Origin: Eopsaltria australis
Taxonomy: Eukaryota > Chordata > Aves > Passeriformes > Petroicidae
Assembly (NCBI GenBank): GCA_034509425.1
Contig: JAVTVJ010000489.1
Coordinates: forward strand, 1,741,194 to 1,805,193
Direction of reading: 5' to 3'
DNA length: 64,000 nucleotides
Position numbers and translations under genes: made by a program. The notes under the pieces are model-generated. The model ran no database searches. It worked only from the letters and a program-made list of their open reading frames with translations, and was not told where the DNA came from. Below, piece by piece: positions 13,524 through 26,757 of the stretch. The first letter of the stretch is position 1; each line of letters begins with the position of its first letter.

Positions 13524-16500
13524 ATTTTATTTTACTGCTGTTTCACAGAGTCTGCATGTTTAGTATGTATTTAGATTTTTATATTTAAACTGTGTATTAA
13601 TATTTATTCAGAGTACAGTAGATCCAAACCAGAGGCATAAATAAATCTGAAGACATTCCTGCCCCAGGATGCAGTGGCCTATTTGTCATTCAGAAAATGA
13701 AGTGGCATCAACTGAATTCAAGGACAAACTGAGGAGGATGAAAAGGACAGAGATCAACAGAAAGGTGCCAGAGGAAGATACTGAGCCAAAAACCCTCCCC
13801 ATTTCAAGAGAAGAAATGTTTGCACAATTTCCTTTTATTTTGGACAGATCATCCTGTGGTTTATCTCATCTTTCTGAACTGGTGGCTGTGGAGCAGGAGG
13901 CTTCCAAAAGGTCTCTGAACTCAGGAGAGTCATTGTGGAGATGATGGGAATTGTGCAAGGAGCACTCGAGGGTGAGGGTGCAGACAGGGAGGCTTGAAGC
14001 AGCACCAGCTGGGGGTGTGTGGCATCAGTAGGTGCCATCACCTGATGCCCTCAATCCCAGCCTAACACCTGAGTTGGTTAAAGGCCACCTTCTCCAGGAT
14101 TTTCCTCCTCAGGTGGAGATGACACATTTTTCTGTTTGATATCAGGATTGTCACTAGACAGAGTCTGCTAGAATGTGCTTCTTCCAATGAGGAATTGATT
14201 TGAAAAGGAGAAAGCCAAAAGTTGGACCTGTATGCGTAATTCTTCATTTTATTTGTGTAAGCAGCTACTGTGAGGATGAGAATTTACCACGACTGATCAA
14301 CAGAAACACTGCAGCTGTTGTTGCTGCCATGTAGAAATGAGGGATCTGTGCAGGTAGAAGCTGATTATTTCTTTCAAATCTAAAGCTGTGAGTGACACAA
14401 CTTTTATTTCTGGAGCTGTTGGATTTCAGGATTCCTGGCCACACATATTGCCATTCATGAGCCCAAGAACAAGGACTTCACGTTTGGTTAAAGACTGTCA
14501 CCTTCACTCTAGCAGTGTGACATCAGAAATGAGAGAGGTTCCTGCTGCTTGGCATCCTTGAGCAGAGCAGGACAGGGCAGGTGCATCGCAATCCTCTGTT
14601 GTTGGCCCAGAGAATGACAGCTTTGGGTTCCTTAGCTGGCTTCCTGTGATTGTGCTGGAGTTGTGAAAACTTTCTGGTTTCGCCCTCAGTGACAGTGAGG
14701 GCAGAGCTGTGACAGAGGTGAGAGCTGGCGCTGTTCCTCAGGTGCCTGGTGAGATGGTCCTGGCAGAGTCCTGAACAGGAGTTGCTGCCCAAAGCGGGCT
14801 TTTCTACAAGTGTGAAGTTGAGAAATGGAAGATGGCAGATATTTTCTGCATGAACAGCTGATTGCTGAGGCTTTGTATCTGCATCTTGCCTTTGGTTTGT
14901 CCTGTCAGGTTTTGTGTCTGATGTGGTTTCTGTTACAGTCATCATAAAACCCTGATGGGATGCGTGGGGTAAAACACATCAGAAGTTGTGTGTTATGAGC
15001 AACAAATGCAGCCAAAATAAAAGGGTGTAATGCTTTTTGGAGGGATAGGTTTGTTCTGGCTTTTTTACTTACAGTGAAATCTTCTATAGTTGACAGGCAA
15101 AGACATTCTCATAGACAGTGGAGCATGTTCCTCTTCTGGGGACAAATTGGGAATTATAATACATTTAATTTTGCTGCTTCATAGAGATGAATGTCTGTAG
15201 TAATCCTTAAATCTGTAATACATCGTGTCTGCATTTAAATCAGAATTACACATTGTTCAGGAAATGTTAATGCTTTTAAATTTAATGTGTGGAAAATTTA
15301 AATGCAAATGTTTTTTAAAAGCTTCGACTTAGGGGATGCTGGACACAAAATGCTCTGAGATTGGCAGGTGGTTCTTCCCAGTCCACTGCAGAGATCTTTA
15401 GACTCCACTTCTGGATTCCATTGCAGGAAATTCCTATCCTTCCTTTTCAGTAGCTTTTCCTCACTTTCAGAATACACTTTATTTTTATGTTATTTCAGCA
15501 CTGAACATTTCTTTAACATTCATCTGAGAGGAATATTTTCCTTTCACATCGTGAAATGCAGAAATTAAAGCTTTAGAGTTCTTCATAAAGAAAAACAGGG
15601 AAGGTGTTTGGTGGCATTTGCATCAATCATCATTTAGGGATATATTGTGACTTGTACAATGCAGAATACCTGGTGTTACATGGAGATTTTCATTTATTAT
15701 TTTAGCCACTCTTCATTTTATTTATATTTTGCTCTCACAAGTTATTTTAGGGGATCACTGCATTGAACAGGTATTTATGGCTGATTTATCTTCTTATCGA
15801 CATCATATTTAAGTTCCATTAATGCAGTTAAGTAGATTGTTATGTGCCCATTTGAGTGTCTCCATTAAAATTTTGGGTAGAAAGAGAGAAGGAAATGAGT
15901 CCTTTCCTGGCAGGTCCCTTAGCGGTTTTATTCGAATCATTTTGTTTGTACAAAGAAGAATACAAAGGTAAACATTCCTTTCATCAGATGAAAGGAGAGG
16001 AGAAAGAAGGCGGAATTTTAAATTTTTGTCTCACTAATCTGTTTCAAAGCAAATACAGTAAATCAGGGAAGGAGAAACTGCTCTGGATCAGTCTCCAAGG
16101 CAAGAAGGCCAAGTCTGTTATAGGTCTTAGAACAGTGAAATGGAAAATGTAGTTACATTTATCTCGATTTCAGGTTGGTGAGTAATCCTTTGGCTCACCA
16201 GTTCTCTGCATTGTTTTGTTACATGTGTAAGCTCGAGGTTCTTCCCTTGGACTAAAACTCATTTTGTTGGGAAGGCAGTGACAATAACCAACCTAGATGA
16301 AGTTCTGCTTTCTAGCTGCTGCTAGCTAAATTGGAATCAAATGTACTTATGTAAATTAAGAAATGGAAATAAGCTCTGTTAATTTTAAGCTCTTTGTGGA
16401 GTTGTTCAAATGGATGTCTGGTTTTCTTTCTTTCTTCCCCCCTCTCCTTTTTATTTAAGCCCAGTTTGTAGCTTAAGTGCCATCTACATTAACTGGGATT

Positions 16501-19394
16501 TAGGCAGCTGACTGGCTTTTGTAAAAGTCCAGATCTATTTCAGTGCACTCCTTTTGGGAAAAAATCATCAAAATTTGTGTTTTCTTTAATGCCATGTCAC
16601 AGCAGATCTAGAAAATGGGCTGCCCCTTTCTAAGATGTAGAAACAGAGTGAGGCCAATATTTTCAGTGTAACTTTTTCCTCTTGGATTTTTAATACCTGT
16701 GTGTTGCTTGTTTCTTTTTAATCCTCAGCATTACATGGCAAAGTCAGTGAACAGTTTGGGGGTAAATTACCTGTTAATTGTTGCCTAAGCATGTTTATTT
16801 ATAGGAATGAGACAGGTAGACTCATTTTTCATTAAATTTGTTGGAAATGGAGCTGAGCAGAAGGTAACTATTGTTCTTCATGAGTCAACACTTCCACTGT
16901 GTTTCAGGAAATGCTTAAGAGGATTAGACAAGAGCAAATACATTGCTAAAAAGTAGAACCCCATCATTCCCTTGGGATGATATTCAGTGCAGGAGTTGTG
17001 GTGACGGGATTGTTGGCCATGGTTTGGATACCAGAGGTGTTTCCCTCCAGCATCACTGTACAGGTAGGGTGGTGTTGAACCAGTCCCCACCCCAAAGTGA
17101 GACCCTGGTAGACACAGGATGAGCAGGGTTAGTAGGAATAAACTTTTATCAGATTCATAAATGTTAGAGGCTTTTTTCAGAGCATGCACAGTGCTGGAGT
17201 AGCTCAAGTAAAGAATCTTACCAGGGAGGTTTGACCTTTAAAAGCAGCTTAATGCCATTAAAATTAATAAAATAAATATGTAAGTCAGCAGCTCAGCACC
17301 TCCCTTTACAAATCCCAGGGGGTGTTTTCAAGAGAGGTGTCAGAGGGACATTTGCAGAGGTGAGAGGAGTTGAGATTGTGTGGGGATGGAGTCGATGGAC
17401 CTTTGCATAAATCCTGGGATGCTGGGATTGAGATCTGCACACATTTCACCCTTAGCTGCACCTGCACTGCTGGTACTGAGGATTTTGACACTGGACATTC
17501 ATCTGTCTGAGCCTAAAGAGCTTCCCCTCCTCCTGTGCTCTGCAGTGCAGGTTACTGAGTGCAGCTTTGCTTTGTGTAAGTTCTCCTCCAAGACCTAAAC
17601 TCGATCATATCCAACCTGATTTCTAAAGTGAGAACATTTCACTTATGAGTGTATTAATAACTTCACCCCATCACTGCAATGTAGTCACATATAGGATATA
17701 TATAGAGAAATATAAATAAATAAGATAAAGATGGTTCCTTTTTAAGAAGCTCTGTAATAGCACCAACATTCTGGACAGAATTTTTTTTCCCCTCAAGAAT
17801 GAGAACACTTCAGTGTGCACAAAATACTATATAAGCATACAATAAAATGCATCTCTGAGTATTGAAGGTGATATTTTAGTGTTTCCAGGAAGCCCTAGAC
17901 CACTGACCAGGACTATTTATAATGGTGGGGGTGCTGATTTCCATGATTTCCCCTGGAAGGGCTTGCAGAGCCCCATGCTCTTGGAATGATAGTGCTCTTA
18001 GGAACTGAGCCCAACCTGCTGGTCATTGCACTGTTGTTCATTTTCACTTCATTTCACACCATTTCCTTTATCTGCTCCCTTAAATACCACGTTTATGGGC
18101 CTGTGAGTTCTTACCCAAAAGGCATTTAAAGTTGACAGTGTAATAGATTGTGCTGTGAAAGCTAAATAGCTGTTTATTACTTATCCCTGCTAATTTGTGC
18201 TCTGCCACATCATTACCCATGTGATAATGTGCCACTGGTTTTCTTTGCAAACGAAATCTCATCTTTTAAAGGATTCATAATATTGACAAATTGTTGATTT
18301 TACAAGTCACAAGAGAAAAAGGATAATAAATTCTTTACATATTTTAATTGAAATTGCCATGGTATAGAAAATATTTTTAATATAGTTGTTTAAATGGACA
18401 TGATTGAGTTCAATACAAAGCAGCCACAAATAGCTGCCAGCTGGCTGGGCTGCCCAGTTGGAATTCCTTTGGCATGGAGAAAAGCAGGTATACTGGGACC
18501 AGTGAGTCAGACTCAGCGTGATTTGTGGACAAAAAGATCAGAGAGCCATTAGGACTGTGCCTGGCCCTTGGTTGGCAGGGTCCAGAGGGTAAAAATTGTG
18601 AGCATAGTTCCTGAAAACCAGAATAAGATCAGTTAAGAGGATTGTTGTCCCTTGCAGAAGCTGCAGTAGGAAAACTCATTCATATAAACCAATTTTGTTC
18701 TAAACACAAATCAATGTTACACACATTTGAAGTTCTTACAGCTACACTTTTTTCTAAGCTTAGAGCTGCAAATATTTGTTTATTTTTCAGACTTCTTTTA
18801 TGTTAAATGCATTGGTTGTTTTTGTGATGGTAGAGGAACTTGTCTGATCTGTTTGCCAGCATTTGATAAAGCTTTGTTTACTCATAAGAAAGCTGAAGTC
18901 GTTCAGATTCCCACTTCCAGCAGATAATCCCCTCTGAGGTGTTTTACAGTAACTGTGCCCCCAGTCACTGGGACAGGGCACTTCATCCCCCTCTGCTGGG
19001 ACACTGCCCTGCTCCTGGCTAAAAAGGGAGTCATTGTCACCACTGAATCACTGGGTGTTCCTGCTTCATTCCTTATTTTCCTTTCACTTCTTCATCATCA
19101 AAGTGAGATTTGTTTTTACTGCAGGCTGCCTTTCCCTCGACTGGACTGATCTCCTTTCAAAAATAATCCAGTGCCCAATGACAAATGTTATGGATGCCTC
19201 ATCCATCGCTGTCACAGCACGGCAGCGTGGTGAGGCACAGAGACACAAATGTCCCTTTCAGAAGGGCCCAGCTGATGTTTCACAGCACACACTGCTCATT
19301 TCTGTGTCCTTCCAGAGGAGGAAATGCTGAGAAGGTCTTGGCACGCAGAGGCAGGAGCTGCTTATCTGTGGTCAAATAGGGCTGTGACTTCCAG

Positions 19395-19470
19395 GCTAAT
19401 ATTTGAGGTTATTATCCTAGAGAGGATCTTTGGGATCATCCAGCCTAGTCCATGCTACTGCTCAGAGATA
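19395..19470 (-). mobile_element. Possible short CR1 remnant
   Basis: A stretch reading GAGGATCTTTGGGATCATCC then AGCCTAGTCC and CTGCTCAGAG resembles the reverse complement of a CR1 3' end (GGACCT-TGGGATCATC-AGTCCAA-CCTGCTCA). The tail motif on the left is not clear and the sequence beyond 19470 no longer aligns by eye. It could be chance or another old repeat. Confidence 0.35.
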
Positions 19471-22400
19471 CTGGAGGGGTTTGTTGTAGGTTTTTTTGAG
19501 AGGTTACATGCCAGCAGAATTAAACACCGCAAAGTGAGCCCTGTGCAGTCATCTCTGACTGGAGCCAAGCTAACTCAGTGCAGAAAACTTCTGAAACTCA
19601 GTTTGAAGAGTTGTCAGGAGCTCCCTGAGAAGTGCAGGGGTGTTCTACAGTGATGCTCTGTTCCAGCAGCCCGAGTGCTCCCAGCAAGGCACAGCAATGA
19701 GGTTACTGCAGCTTCATCTGCTGGCAGATCTCAGTCACTCACTGTAAATCTGCTGAAGCAACACCCCAGCCACTCCAGATCTGTGCCTCAGGGAATAAAT
19801 TGGGAGTGCATTCCATCCTAACTCTCCACTGCCTCGTTTTTGTGACTTTAAAGTGCCCTGGCCACTGGAGCTGAGCGAGGTGGATGTGGTTTGGTGTGTG
19901 ATGCACTGAGAGGAGGGACACAGCGAGCTCCATGTGCCCATCCCCGTGAGGGTGAAAATGCTGTCATGCTCCAGCCTCCTCCTCAGAAACTGATCCAAGG
20001 AAATGCTTCACTTCGTGGGGGTGAAGCAGGAGCTCCTGGAAAATAAAGGGAATTTGTGTTACTATTGTTTTTAATTAGGCCGTAGTCATTCGGTCCATTT
20101 CTCATCCCTGTTGCCCGTAAGTGGAGCAGAGTTTCAGACATCAGCAGCAGATTTTAATTTAAACTTTTTGCCAACTTTATATTTTCTTATGCAATTTACT
20201 TTTTAAAATTAAGAGCACATGTTTTCCTTCCAAATAGCACGCAGTGCATTTATTGGCATTTTAAATAGGCCAAAGTGAGTGACCAACCTTCTTCTTTTTC
20301 TTTCAAGTCTATTTTTTCCCTGCAGGCAAATTGCTGTGGGCTTATGACCCACCCTTTTTATGACACTATTTCAGCACAGATATTCTTAGTTAGAATTCTA
20401 AGTTATTTCTTTGAAACAGAAATAGAAATCACCACCTTGGCCAGCAGTTTCTTCATTTAAGGGACATACAAGTGTGTCATATAAACTCCTGTGAAATCTC
20501 TGTCACACAGTTCATGTATTTTTGTTCCATTTGGGGTACTGTGGAAGCTGGTGTTGTCTTTCTGTTTGTTGTCCTGTACGTGGCTTAATGGTCATTTCAC
20601 AAAATGCTTCCTTGTTTGGGGCATGTTCCTCTGGCATGGCCATCCTGGGAATTGCTACAAACTTCTGCATCCTTTCTAAAATAGATACAGATCTCTCTTA
20701 TTTCATGTGCTCGTAGCCATAGAGCCGAAATAGAGACAGCAACACTTTGATCCAGAAAAGGCAGCAAGTGGCATTTTGGCTCTATTACATGCTGTCAGCT
20801 TTTATTTCTTATTTTTAATCCTCGTTTAGCACAATAATAATTTGCTTAGAGGGGGTGTTTAAGGTGTGCTTTCCTCACAGCAGCTCTTGTACTCTGGCAG
20901 TTGTTTGGACCGTGCAAACCATTTGGTTCCCAATCGGAGATTTGGGCAGCCAGAGGAGAATTTGAGAAACCAAGACTAAGAAAGAGGACTCAGTGTTACA
21001 AAGAAACAATCCTGGCCTCCGATCTCCAGCCTGAGAAGTGAAGATTTTGTAACTGCAGCTTTTGTTTTCCCACAGAATTGTTAAGAAAGGACAGTTGCTC
21101 ATAAGTTTTATATTTCACGGATTTTTTGCAACTGAGAATTAAGTCATCTTGGGGTTTTTTTTTCTCCCTAATTTGCCTACATTTAAGTCTAATAATAGTT
21201 TATTAAACCTGGCATGTGGAATAGCAGAGTCTCAGTGCTGGAAAGTTTGGGATTCATTTCCTGCAGCAGTGGGGAGATATCCGTGTCACACAAAGTTGTC
21301 TCAGGCACCGAGTTGGGCGTAAGCTGCTTGTGCCACTTTGTTTATGGGGAAAACTAATCTGGCTGTGAGAACTGGACTTATTTGAAAGTAATTGACAAGA
21401 ACTGCGTCTGTGATCCCCAATTTAAGCTTTTTCCAGTCACTTTGGAGAGATTAGATGTCTCTAAACATCATCTTACTCGCACTGAAGTTGCTCCAAAGGC
21501 ACTCTTTAATCATATTAGTTTCGCTGCCATCACCCCGTCTTCAGAGTCTTTCTTCTTCCCTAATAGAACCAAATCTGCTTTTGCCATCTATAAGGTCCAA
21601 CATTAATGCTCCTTTGCATATTAATTACTGGTACTTTACCTATAACATCCAGCTCACTCTCAGCTGTCCCCAGTTTTGGCTCGCAAGGCTGGGAGCTGTT
21701 ACTTTCTCCTTACAGAAAACACTGGATTGTGTTTCATTTTCTAATGACTTTGTGTAAGAACCATTTATTAAAGAATGAAGTAAAGCTTGAAAGGTGTAAC
21801 AGGAATTCACACAGTCTTTATTTTGGCTTGTAATGTGATTTATGAATGAATTTTCCGTGTATTATAAAAAGTTAGCCCTGATTTCTTATCCCAAATATTT
21901 TAACAAACTTTTTAGGGAGCTTCTGAGTAATGTAATTTCTCAGTTTCACTTATGTGTGTGTGTTGGGGGTGTAATGAAAGGAAGTTTTTTATTTTAAAAT
22001 AGAAAGGAGGGGAAAAAAAAGAAGGAAAGCAAATGAGCTTCCAAAAAGAACTCTCACCGATTAAAAGATAATTGCAGCTATTCCAGGCAGGGCTTGCACT
22101 GGGGCAGCTGCTAAAAACCCCAAATTCTCTGTGTGTCACTTTGGAACTCAGACCACATCACCCATCAGCAACTGCAGCTCTTATCTCCACTGAGTTAGTG
22201 CTGCTTTGGTGAAGGAAAAGCCTTCACCAGGCAGGCTGTCATGTTCTTGTGATCTGGAGATGAAGTAATTTTCCCAAAGAATTATAGAAGTACATTGCGG
22301 ATTATAATTACACACTGAAACCTACTTTGCATTTTTAGTCCGTACACAGATTTAATAAGAAATTAAACATGTGTAGAGGAAAGGAAGGAAAGGATCTAGT

Positions 22401-23813
22401 GCAGATTACAGTATGTGAAACATATGTTTGAGATAATGCTGATAGGGCTGAAATATGTGGCCTGTGGTGGAGTTCTGTATACAAATGACGTGCTCATTCC
22501 TTCCCCACCATACACACAGCCTTACCTTTGACATAGTAGGGACTAATGCCAACGAGTAATTAAGAAAGCATGGAAGCAAAATAAGTTTCTGAGATGGTTG
22601 ATATTATTTAATACATGTTACAGCTGTGATAGCTGAAGGACAGACTGAAGGTTTGAAGGGAGATGATGTCTTTTATTACACCATATAGTTCAAATAGCTT
22701 GAAAAATAGGCAAACTTTCAAGCCTTGATTTTTTTTTTTTTTCTCTCTCAGATCACAGTATTTATAGGAATCTGTCTCGGGAGATTAATGTACAAGGCAA
22801 TAGATCTGGTAGTCATTCATGTCCCAACTTTGGTCAGAAACAAATGTTTCTCTTTCAAAGTTTTGTAGTAATGTGGTTCTCAGAGGCTGCAAAAAGATGG
22901 TGTAGCTGAGTACAGACAGTGTATTTAAAATGTCTGAAGAAGAAAAATAGTATTTGGAGAGAAACTGGCATTCCAAGACAGTGGGAACTTTAAATATACA
23001 CTGCTTTTCCTCAGATTTTCTTGTGAAACCTTTAATAAGCTTGAGCTGAGTCACCTGCACTTGTTTGGTAGAACATCAATTTCTGCTCTCAGTATTGTCA
23101 CATCCTCTGAAAGAATTCCTGACAACTGCAAAGTTTCTTGTGAAACAGGGAGGACAAAGGAGGAAATCCGGTGTGAGTTTTCTAGTGAAGTGCTCATTGT
23201 CAGAATTACATTTGTGAATGCCTTCAGTGCCATAAATCACATTTAGCTGTAAGGACAGTGCTTTGTGCCCCACATGTGATGCTCCTGTACTCCAGTGAAA
23301 AACCCACAAAAGAAATGGAGTTAGAAAAGTAACTGAGTGTAATATGAAGTAATAGGTGTGTATCTACTCCTGTTGTAAAGTAGCAGAGTGAATTCTGTGG
23401 AGTTAGGAGTGACACAGCTTTATCCCTGTCACTTTGGTCCCTCCCTCTCTGTGTTCCCCCATTGGGGCTGGCAGTGATTGATAAATGATTGGTAATACCC
23501 TGATAGCTCACTGGAAGGCAGCAGGTCATTTCTGAAGAATAAAAAAGAAGGTATGGTTAGGATATGTAGTGATTACATGCCACAAACTCAATTTCTCCTC
23601 CAAAAATACCCATCTTACCAAAGCTTTGGGCAGGGGGAGCTGTATTTATCTGTGTGCAGGAAGAGAAAGGGAAGGGCAAGAAGAAAGGCCAGGAAAAGGC
23701 ACAGAGCATCTTTTGAGTCTGCTTCTACCCCAGCTAACAACCTGCCAGAGGAAACCAAGTGGGTTTTGTGTTGTGGGTTTGGGTTTTGTCACTTTGTTTG
23801 CTCTTTCTCCCAG

Positions 23814-24044
23814 ATGATCTCTTGTTTGGAGAAGCAGATCCGCAAGCTGAGGGAGGAGCTGATCCAGGCGAACGCTCAGCGGAACCAGCAGCTGCTGGAC
23901 CTGAGCCTCCAGTGCGACGAGGAGAAGCTGAAGGCAGCTCGAGACAAGGAGGAAGCACTGAACAGCGTGAAGATGGAGATGGAAAAAGTGATATTAGACC
24001 TGAAAAAGAAGCACATGGCAGAGACAGAAGCGGCCCTGAGCAAG
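23814..24044 (+). CDS. CEP112: CEP112 internal coiled-coil exon (77 codons, phase 0-0)
   Basis: The exon encodes 77 residues of an uninterrupted, highly charged helix starting MISCLEKQIRKLREELIQ and ending AETEAALSK. I recognise this as the C-terminal coiled coil of CEP112; mammalian orthologues, as I remember them, carry a closely similar segment around LEKQI-KLREELIQ. The acceptor is a pyrimidine-rich tract ending CTTTCTCCCAG at 23813 and the donor is AAG|GTAAGG after 24044. Hydrophobic a/d positions are clear at residues 2-19 (I2, L5, I9, L12, L16, A19) and again at 39-63 (L39, A42, L49, M56, I60, L63), with a register break near 30-38. CEP112 is a centrosomal protein, and reports link it to male-germline function. 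The reading frame stays open upstream to 23553, but that part is intron-like. The first codon after the acceptor is ATG, so an alternative short start is conceivable but not shown. Confidence 0.93.
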
Positions 24045-26519
24045 GTAAGGGATTCAAACAGAGCTGCTCTGCAGGGCTGGAGGGGAGCGATCACCCCAAA
24101 GGTCAGCTGAGCAAAGTTTCCCTAAGGAAAATGTTTAGGGGTCACCTGAGTTGAAAAAACGGGTGCAGACCATGGGATGGTGGAGTCACAGCACGAGTGT
24201 GGGGCGTTTTGGGGTTCTGTAATGAAAACCTTTTGCTCTGGACACGCCGGGGCTGGGCAGCTCCTCCAGCGGGGATGGAAGGTGCCATGAGGTGCTCAGG
24301 AGCCAACAGCTCTTTAAAACACAGGTGATTTCACAGGTGAAGCCAGCCAGGACCAGGCTGATCTTCCTCTGCTGGAGTAGAGACAGTTGAGAGGGTGGTT
24401 TGGCCTGGCCAAGCTTTCTCTCCCTTTAAGAGAGGGTGAGCTCTTGAAGAGGGAAAAACTCAGGCTCAGAGTGCAAGGAAATTGTGTCTGGTTGCTCACA
24501 ATGGCTGGTCTGATTTTGCCTGTGTACATCAAGTGAGAAAGGACTGTGGGTAAGATTTGAAAATAGAAATGAATGTTTCGGATTCACCTAGGCTTCCCTC
24601 CTGTTCTGTTCCGTGGAGTCACTGTCCCCATTCCTGCTTGTGGAGCATCCCTTGGACCCCTGTCTTGAATTCAAGTAGGGAGCTAAAACATGCAAGTTTT
24701 ATTTCAAAAGCCAAACTGAAAAAACCCCTACTTCGTATTTATGGTAGACTCTGTATGTGTAAGCAGACAGTTGTTGAAGTCTCTTTTCTATGTTGCATTA
24801 ATGCACTAAACCACACATTTTCAGCAAGCGTTCAGCAAGGGGATGTGCAGTGGCACAAATTACCAATCTGCATGGAGTGTTTGAGCAGCCTTTGTGCAAG
24901 TGACATTTCATTTACCTGCGTCAGGTTCTTGGTCTGTAATTTTAAAGAGCATTCAGGGGATTATGTTGGAAATCAGCCAGCCTGAAGCCATTAAAATGGC
25001 TGTGATCAACAATTCAGAATCTTTTCTGAATGCAAGGAAAGCTCTGCTTGGCATAATTATTTAAAGCCAAGGTCACAGAAAGTATTTAAACCTTTGAAAT
25101 TCATCATTAAAGGATTAATTTTAACTCAGGAAGACATTGTCATTTTTGCTTAAAAATGGAATTTGAATCTCAATTCTTTTCTTTCTTTGATCTTTTTTTA
25201 CATGTGTAGTATAGCAAAAGAAAAGTTAACTTCTTTACATCCTCAAATTGAAGTTACAAATAATCCTTCATAGGGCAATATCTTTAATAGTCTTGAATTG
25301 TCATTTCTGTCAGAAATACTGGTTTTCTTTAATTTGTTAGATTTTTTTTTCTGTTTTTCAAAAAATTTGCTAATTTTAAGCTATATTAACTGCTATTGTA
25401 TTTTTTTTCTTTAACCTACTTCCCTATTTTTACCCTAATCTGAAGAGCACATGTTGAGTAAAAGATAGGAGGGGAAAAGAAAAAAGTGTCTCTGTTGAAA
25501 AGGCTTTCACAGACATGTGAAAATACCTGGCATTACCTTCAAATCTCCATTCCCCATTCTGTTTCGTTTCTGTCTAGCAATTGTAGAACTGTGGAAATTG
25601 GCCACAAAATCCAAAACTCAAAGTAGCTTAGAGGGCAAACTCCTTTTAAAGCTCAAAAGTAGCAGTTTCAGCTAATTTAGTTCAGATCTTGATCCTTTTA
25701 CAGTCCACAGAACTTTGATGAAGATGATTTTATCCAGGAGGGGGGAAAAAATGCATCTTAATTACAGCATGAGCCTTGAAACTTGTTTTTATTTTCTACC
25801 AGATCTTGTTACCTTGAAATTTAGGACAGTATGGGAGAAAAAATTGTTCTCTAAATTGACTTTTTTTGCTGCCAATTCTGTGAAGACTGCTTAAAAATCC
25901 AATGGGAAGCTGAATTTCACAGTTTAGGCGTGGAACATCTGACTGGCCAGATTTTCTGAAGGTCAGTCCATTCTCACGTGAGGGATCTCATTCCTCTGTG
26001 ATCTGCAATGGGAATAATGTTGATTTCTTTGTGGAGTGCTGTTAACGTGGACATGAGGAAATAGAAAAGAAAAGATTCATACTTCAGTGACAAGAAAAAC
26101 AGAGCTACAAATGGGTAAAGATCCAGGATTCCTCTGGCATTGCCCTCCCCATCCTCCTGCTGCTGTGGGGATGGGAAGGAGGAGAGTGAGGGGCAGAGAC
26201 AGGGGAAGGAAGAGTCTTCCTTACAGGCACACTGAACATTTAAATATTTGTTGTTATTTGTAGACAGCTTTTTGATATTTAGGGGCACATCAGTAATATT
26301 CTGTGGCTTAAAGATCTCAACTTTTAAGCTGGGGCACTGCTTATTTTGATGTCAATTCCTGAGTGCTCCCTTAACACTTCAGGGTTTGTTGGGATTGGTC
26401 TTTTGGAGATTCCTGGGACATTGTCAGGATTGTGCACGTTTTTTCCTGATTTGCTCCTGTAAGGTGTTGATGTGTTTTCAGCATTTGCTGTTCATACCTG
26501 CTTGAGCTGATTGAAGTTC

Positions 26520-26757
26520 TAGAATCATTTTTCTGCAGGAAGAAATTCTTCCCTGGGAGGGTGGGGAGGCCCTGGCACAGGGTGCCCAGAGAGGCTGTGG
26601 CTGCCCCTGGATCCCTGGAAGTGCCCAATGCCAGGTTGGACACTGGGGCTTGGAGCAGCCTGGAATGGTGGAAAGTGTCCCTGCCATGGCAGGGGTGGAA
26701 TTGGATGAGTTAAGGTCCCTCCCAACCCAACCCAACCCAACCCAACCCATTCCATGA
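26520..26757 (+). mobile_element. CR1 LINE 3' end with expanded AACCC tail
   Basis: Plus-strand CR1 3' region: GAAGAAATTCTTCCCTGGGA, GAGGCCCTGGCACAGG, GCCCAGAGAGGCTGTGG, CCCTGGATCCCTGGAAGTG and GGCTTGGAGCAGCCTGG occur in canonical order, then AAGGTCCCTCCCAACCC. In place of the usual single CAACCCAAACCATTCTATGA-type end, the AACCC unit is repeated about five times (26724-26749) before CATTCCATGACTG. The copy is a short 5'-truncated insertion, fairly well preserved. Confidence 0.92.
26724..26749. repeat. AACCC pentanucleotide run in a CR1 tail
   Basis: About five AACCC units derived by expansion of the CAACCC motif at the CR1 3' end. Confidence 0.9.

Larger units (their letters stand above)
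1..23813 (+). other. CEP112: CEP112 intron (3' part; 5' end outside window)
   Basis: This is non-coding sequence upstream of the first visible exon. The open frames are short, occur on both strands and lack recognisable domains, so I treat them as chance. Contents worth noting are a degraded CR1 (4708-5620), a C-rich stretch at about 6360-7210 containing a 71-bp minisatellite, T15 at 7468-7482, an A-rich low-complexity tract at 8888-8945, and imperfect TG/TA repeat at 9784-9840. There is also a T-rich tract at 12463-12499, a 20-bp palindrome (13504-13523), a weak CR1 remnant near 19.4 kb and a POU/homeodomain-like motif at 21613-21627. I see nothing in the remaining stretches. An upstream CEP112 exon under 60 codons could be hidden here; I did not recognise one. 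Confidence 0.85.

Noticed and set aside
13668..13763. Charged segment after TTCCTGCCCCAG as a candidate exon
   Set aside because: The donor (AAG|GTGCCA) is weak, the frame starting at the acceptor hits a stop within 11 codons, and the peptide is not recognised.
14523..14945. 140-codon minus-strand open frame
   Set aside because: The low-complexity Ser/Thr/His-rich product matches nothing I recognise and has no flanking gene structure.
16430..16460. Strong pyrimidine tract ending ATTTAAG, acceptor-like
   Set aside because: The following sequence has stops soon in every useful frame (for example TTTGTAGCTTAAG), and no donor or recognisable peptide follows.
17975..18030. Possible CR1 remnant (GAGCCCAACCTGCTGGTC)
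   Set aside because: Only about 20 bases resemble a CR1 3' end and there is no flanking match.
23734..24154. Other open frames on both strands over the first CEP112 exon
   Set aside because: They are shadows of the true + frame, whose splice sites and coiled-coil sequence are clear.
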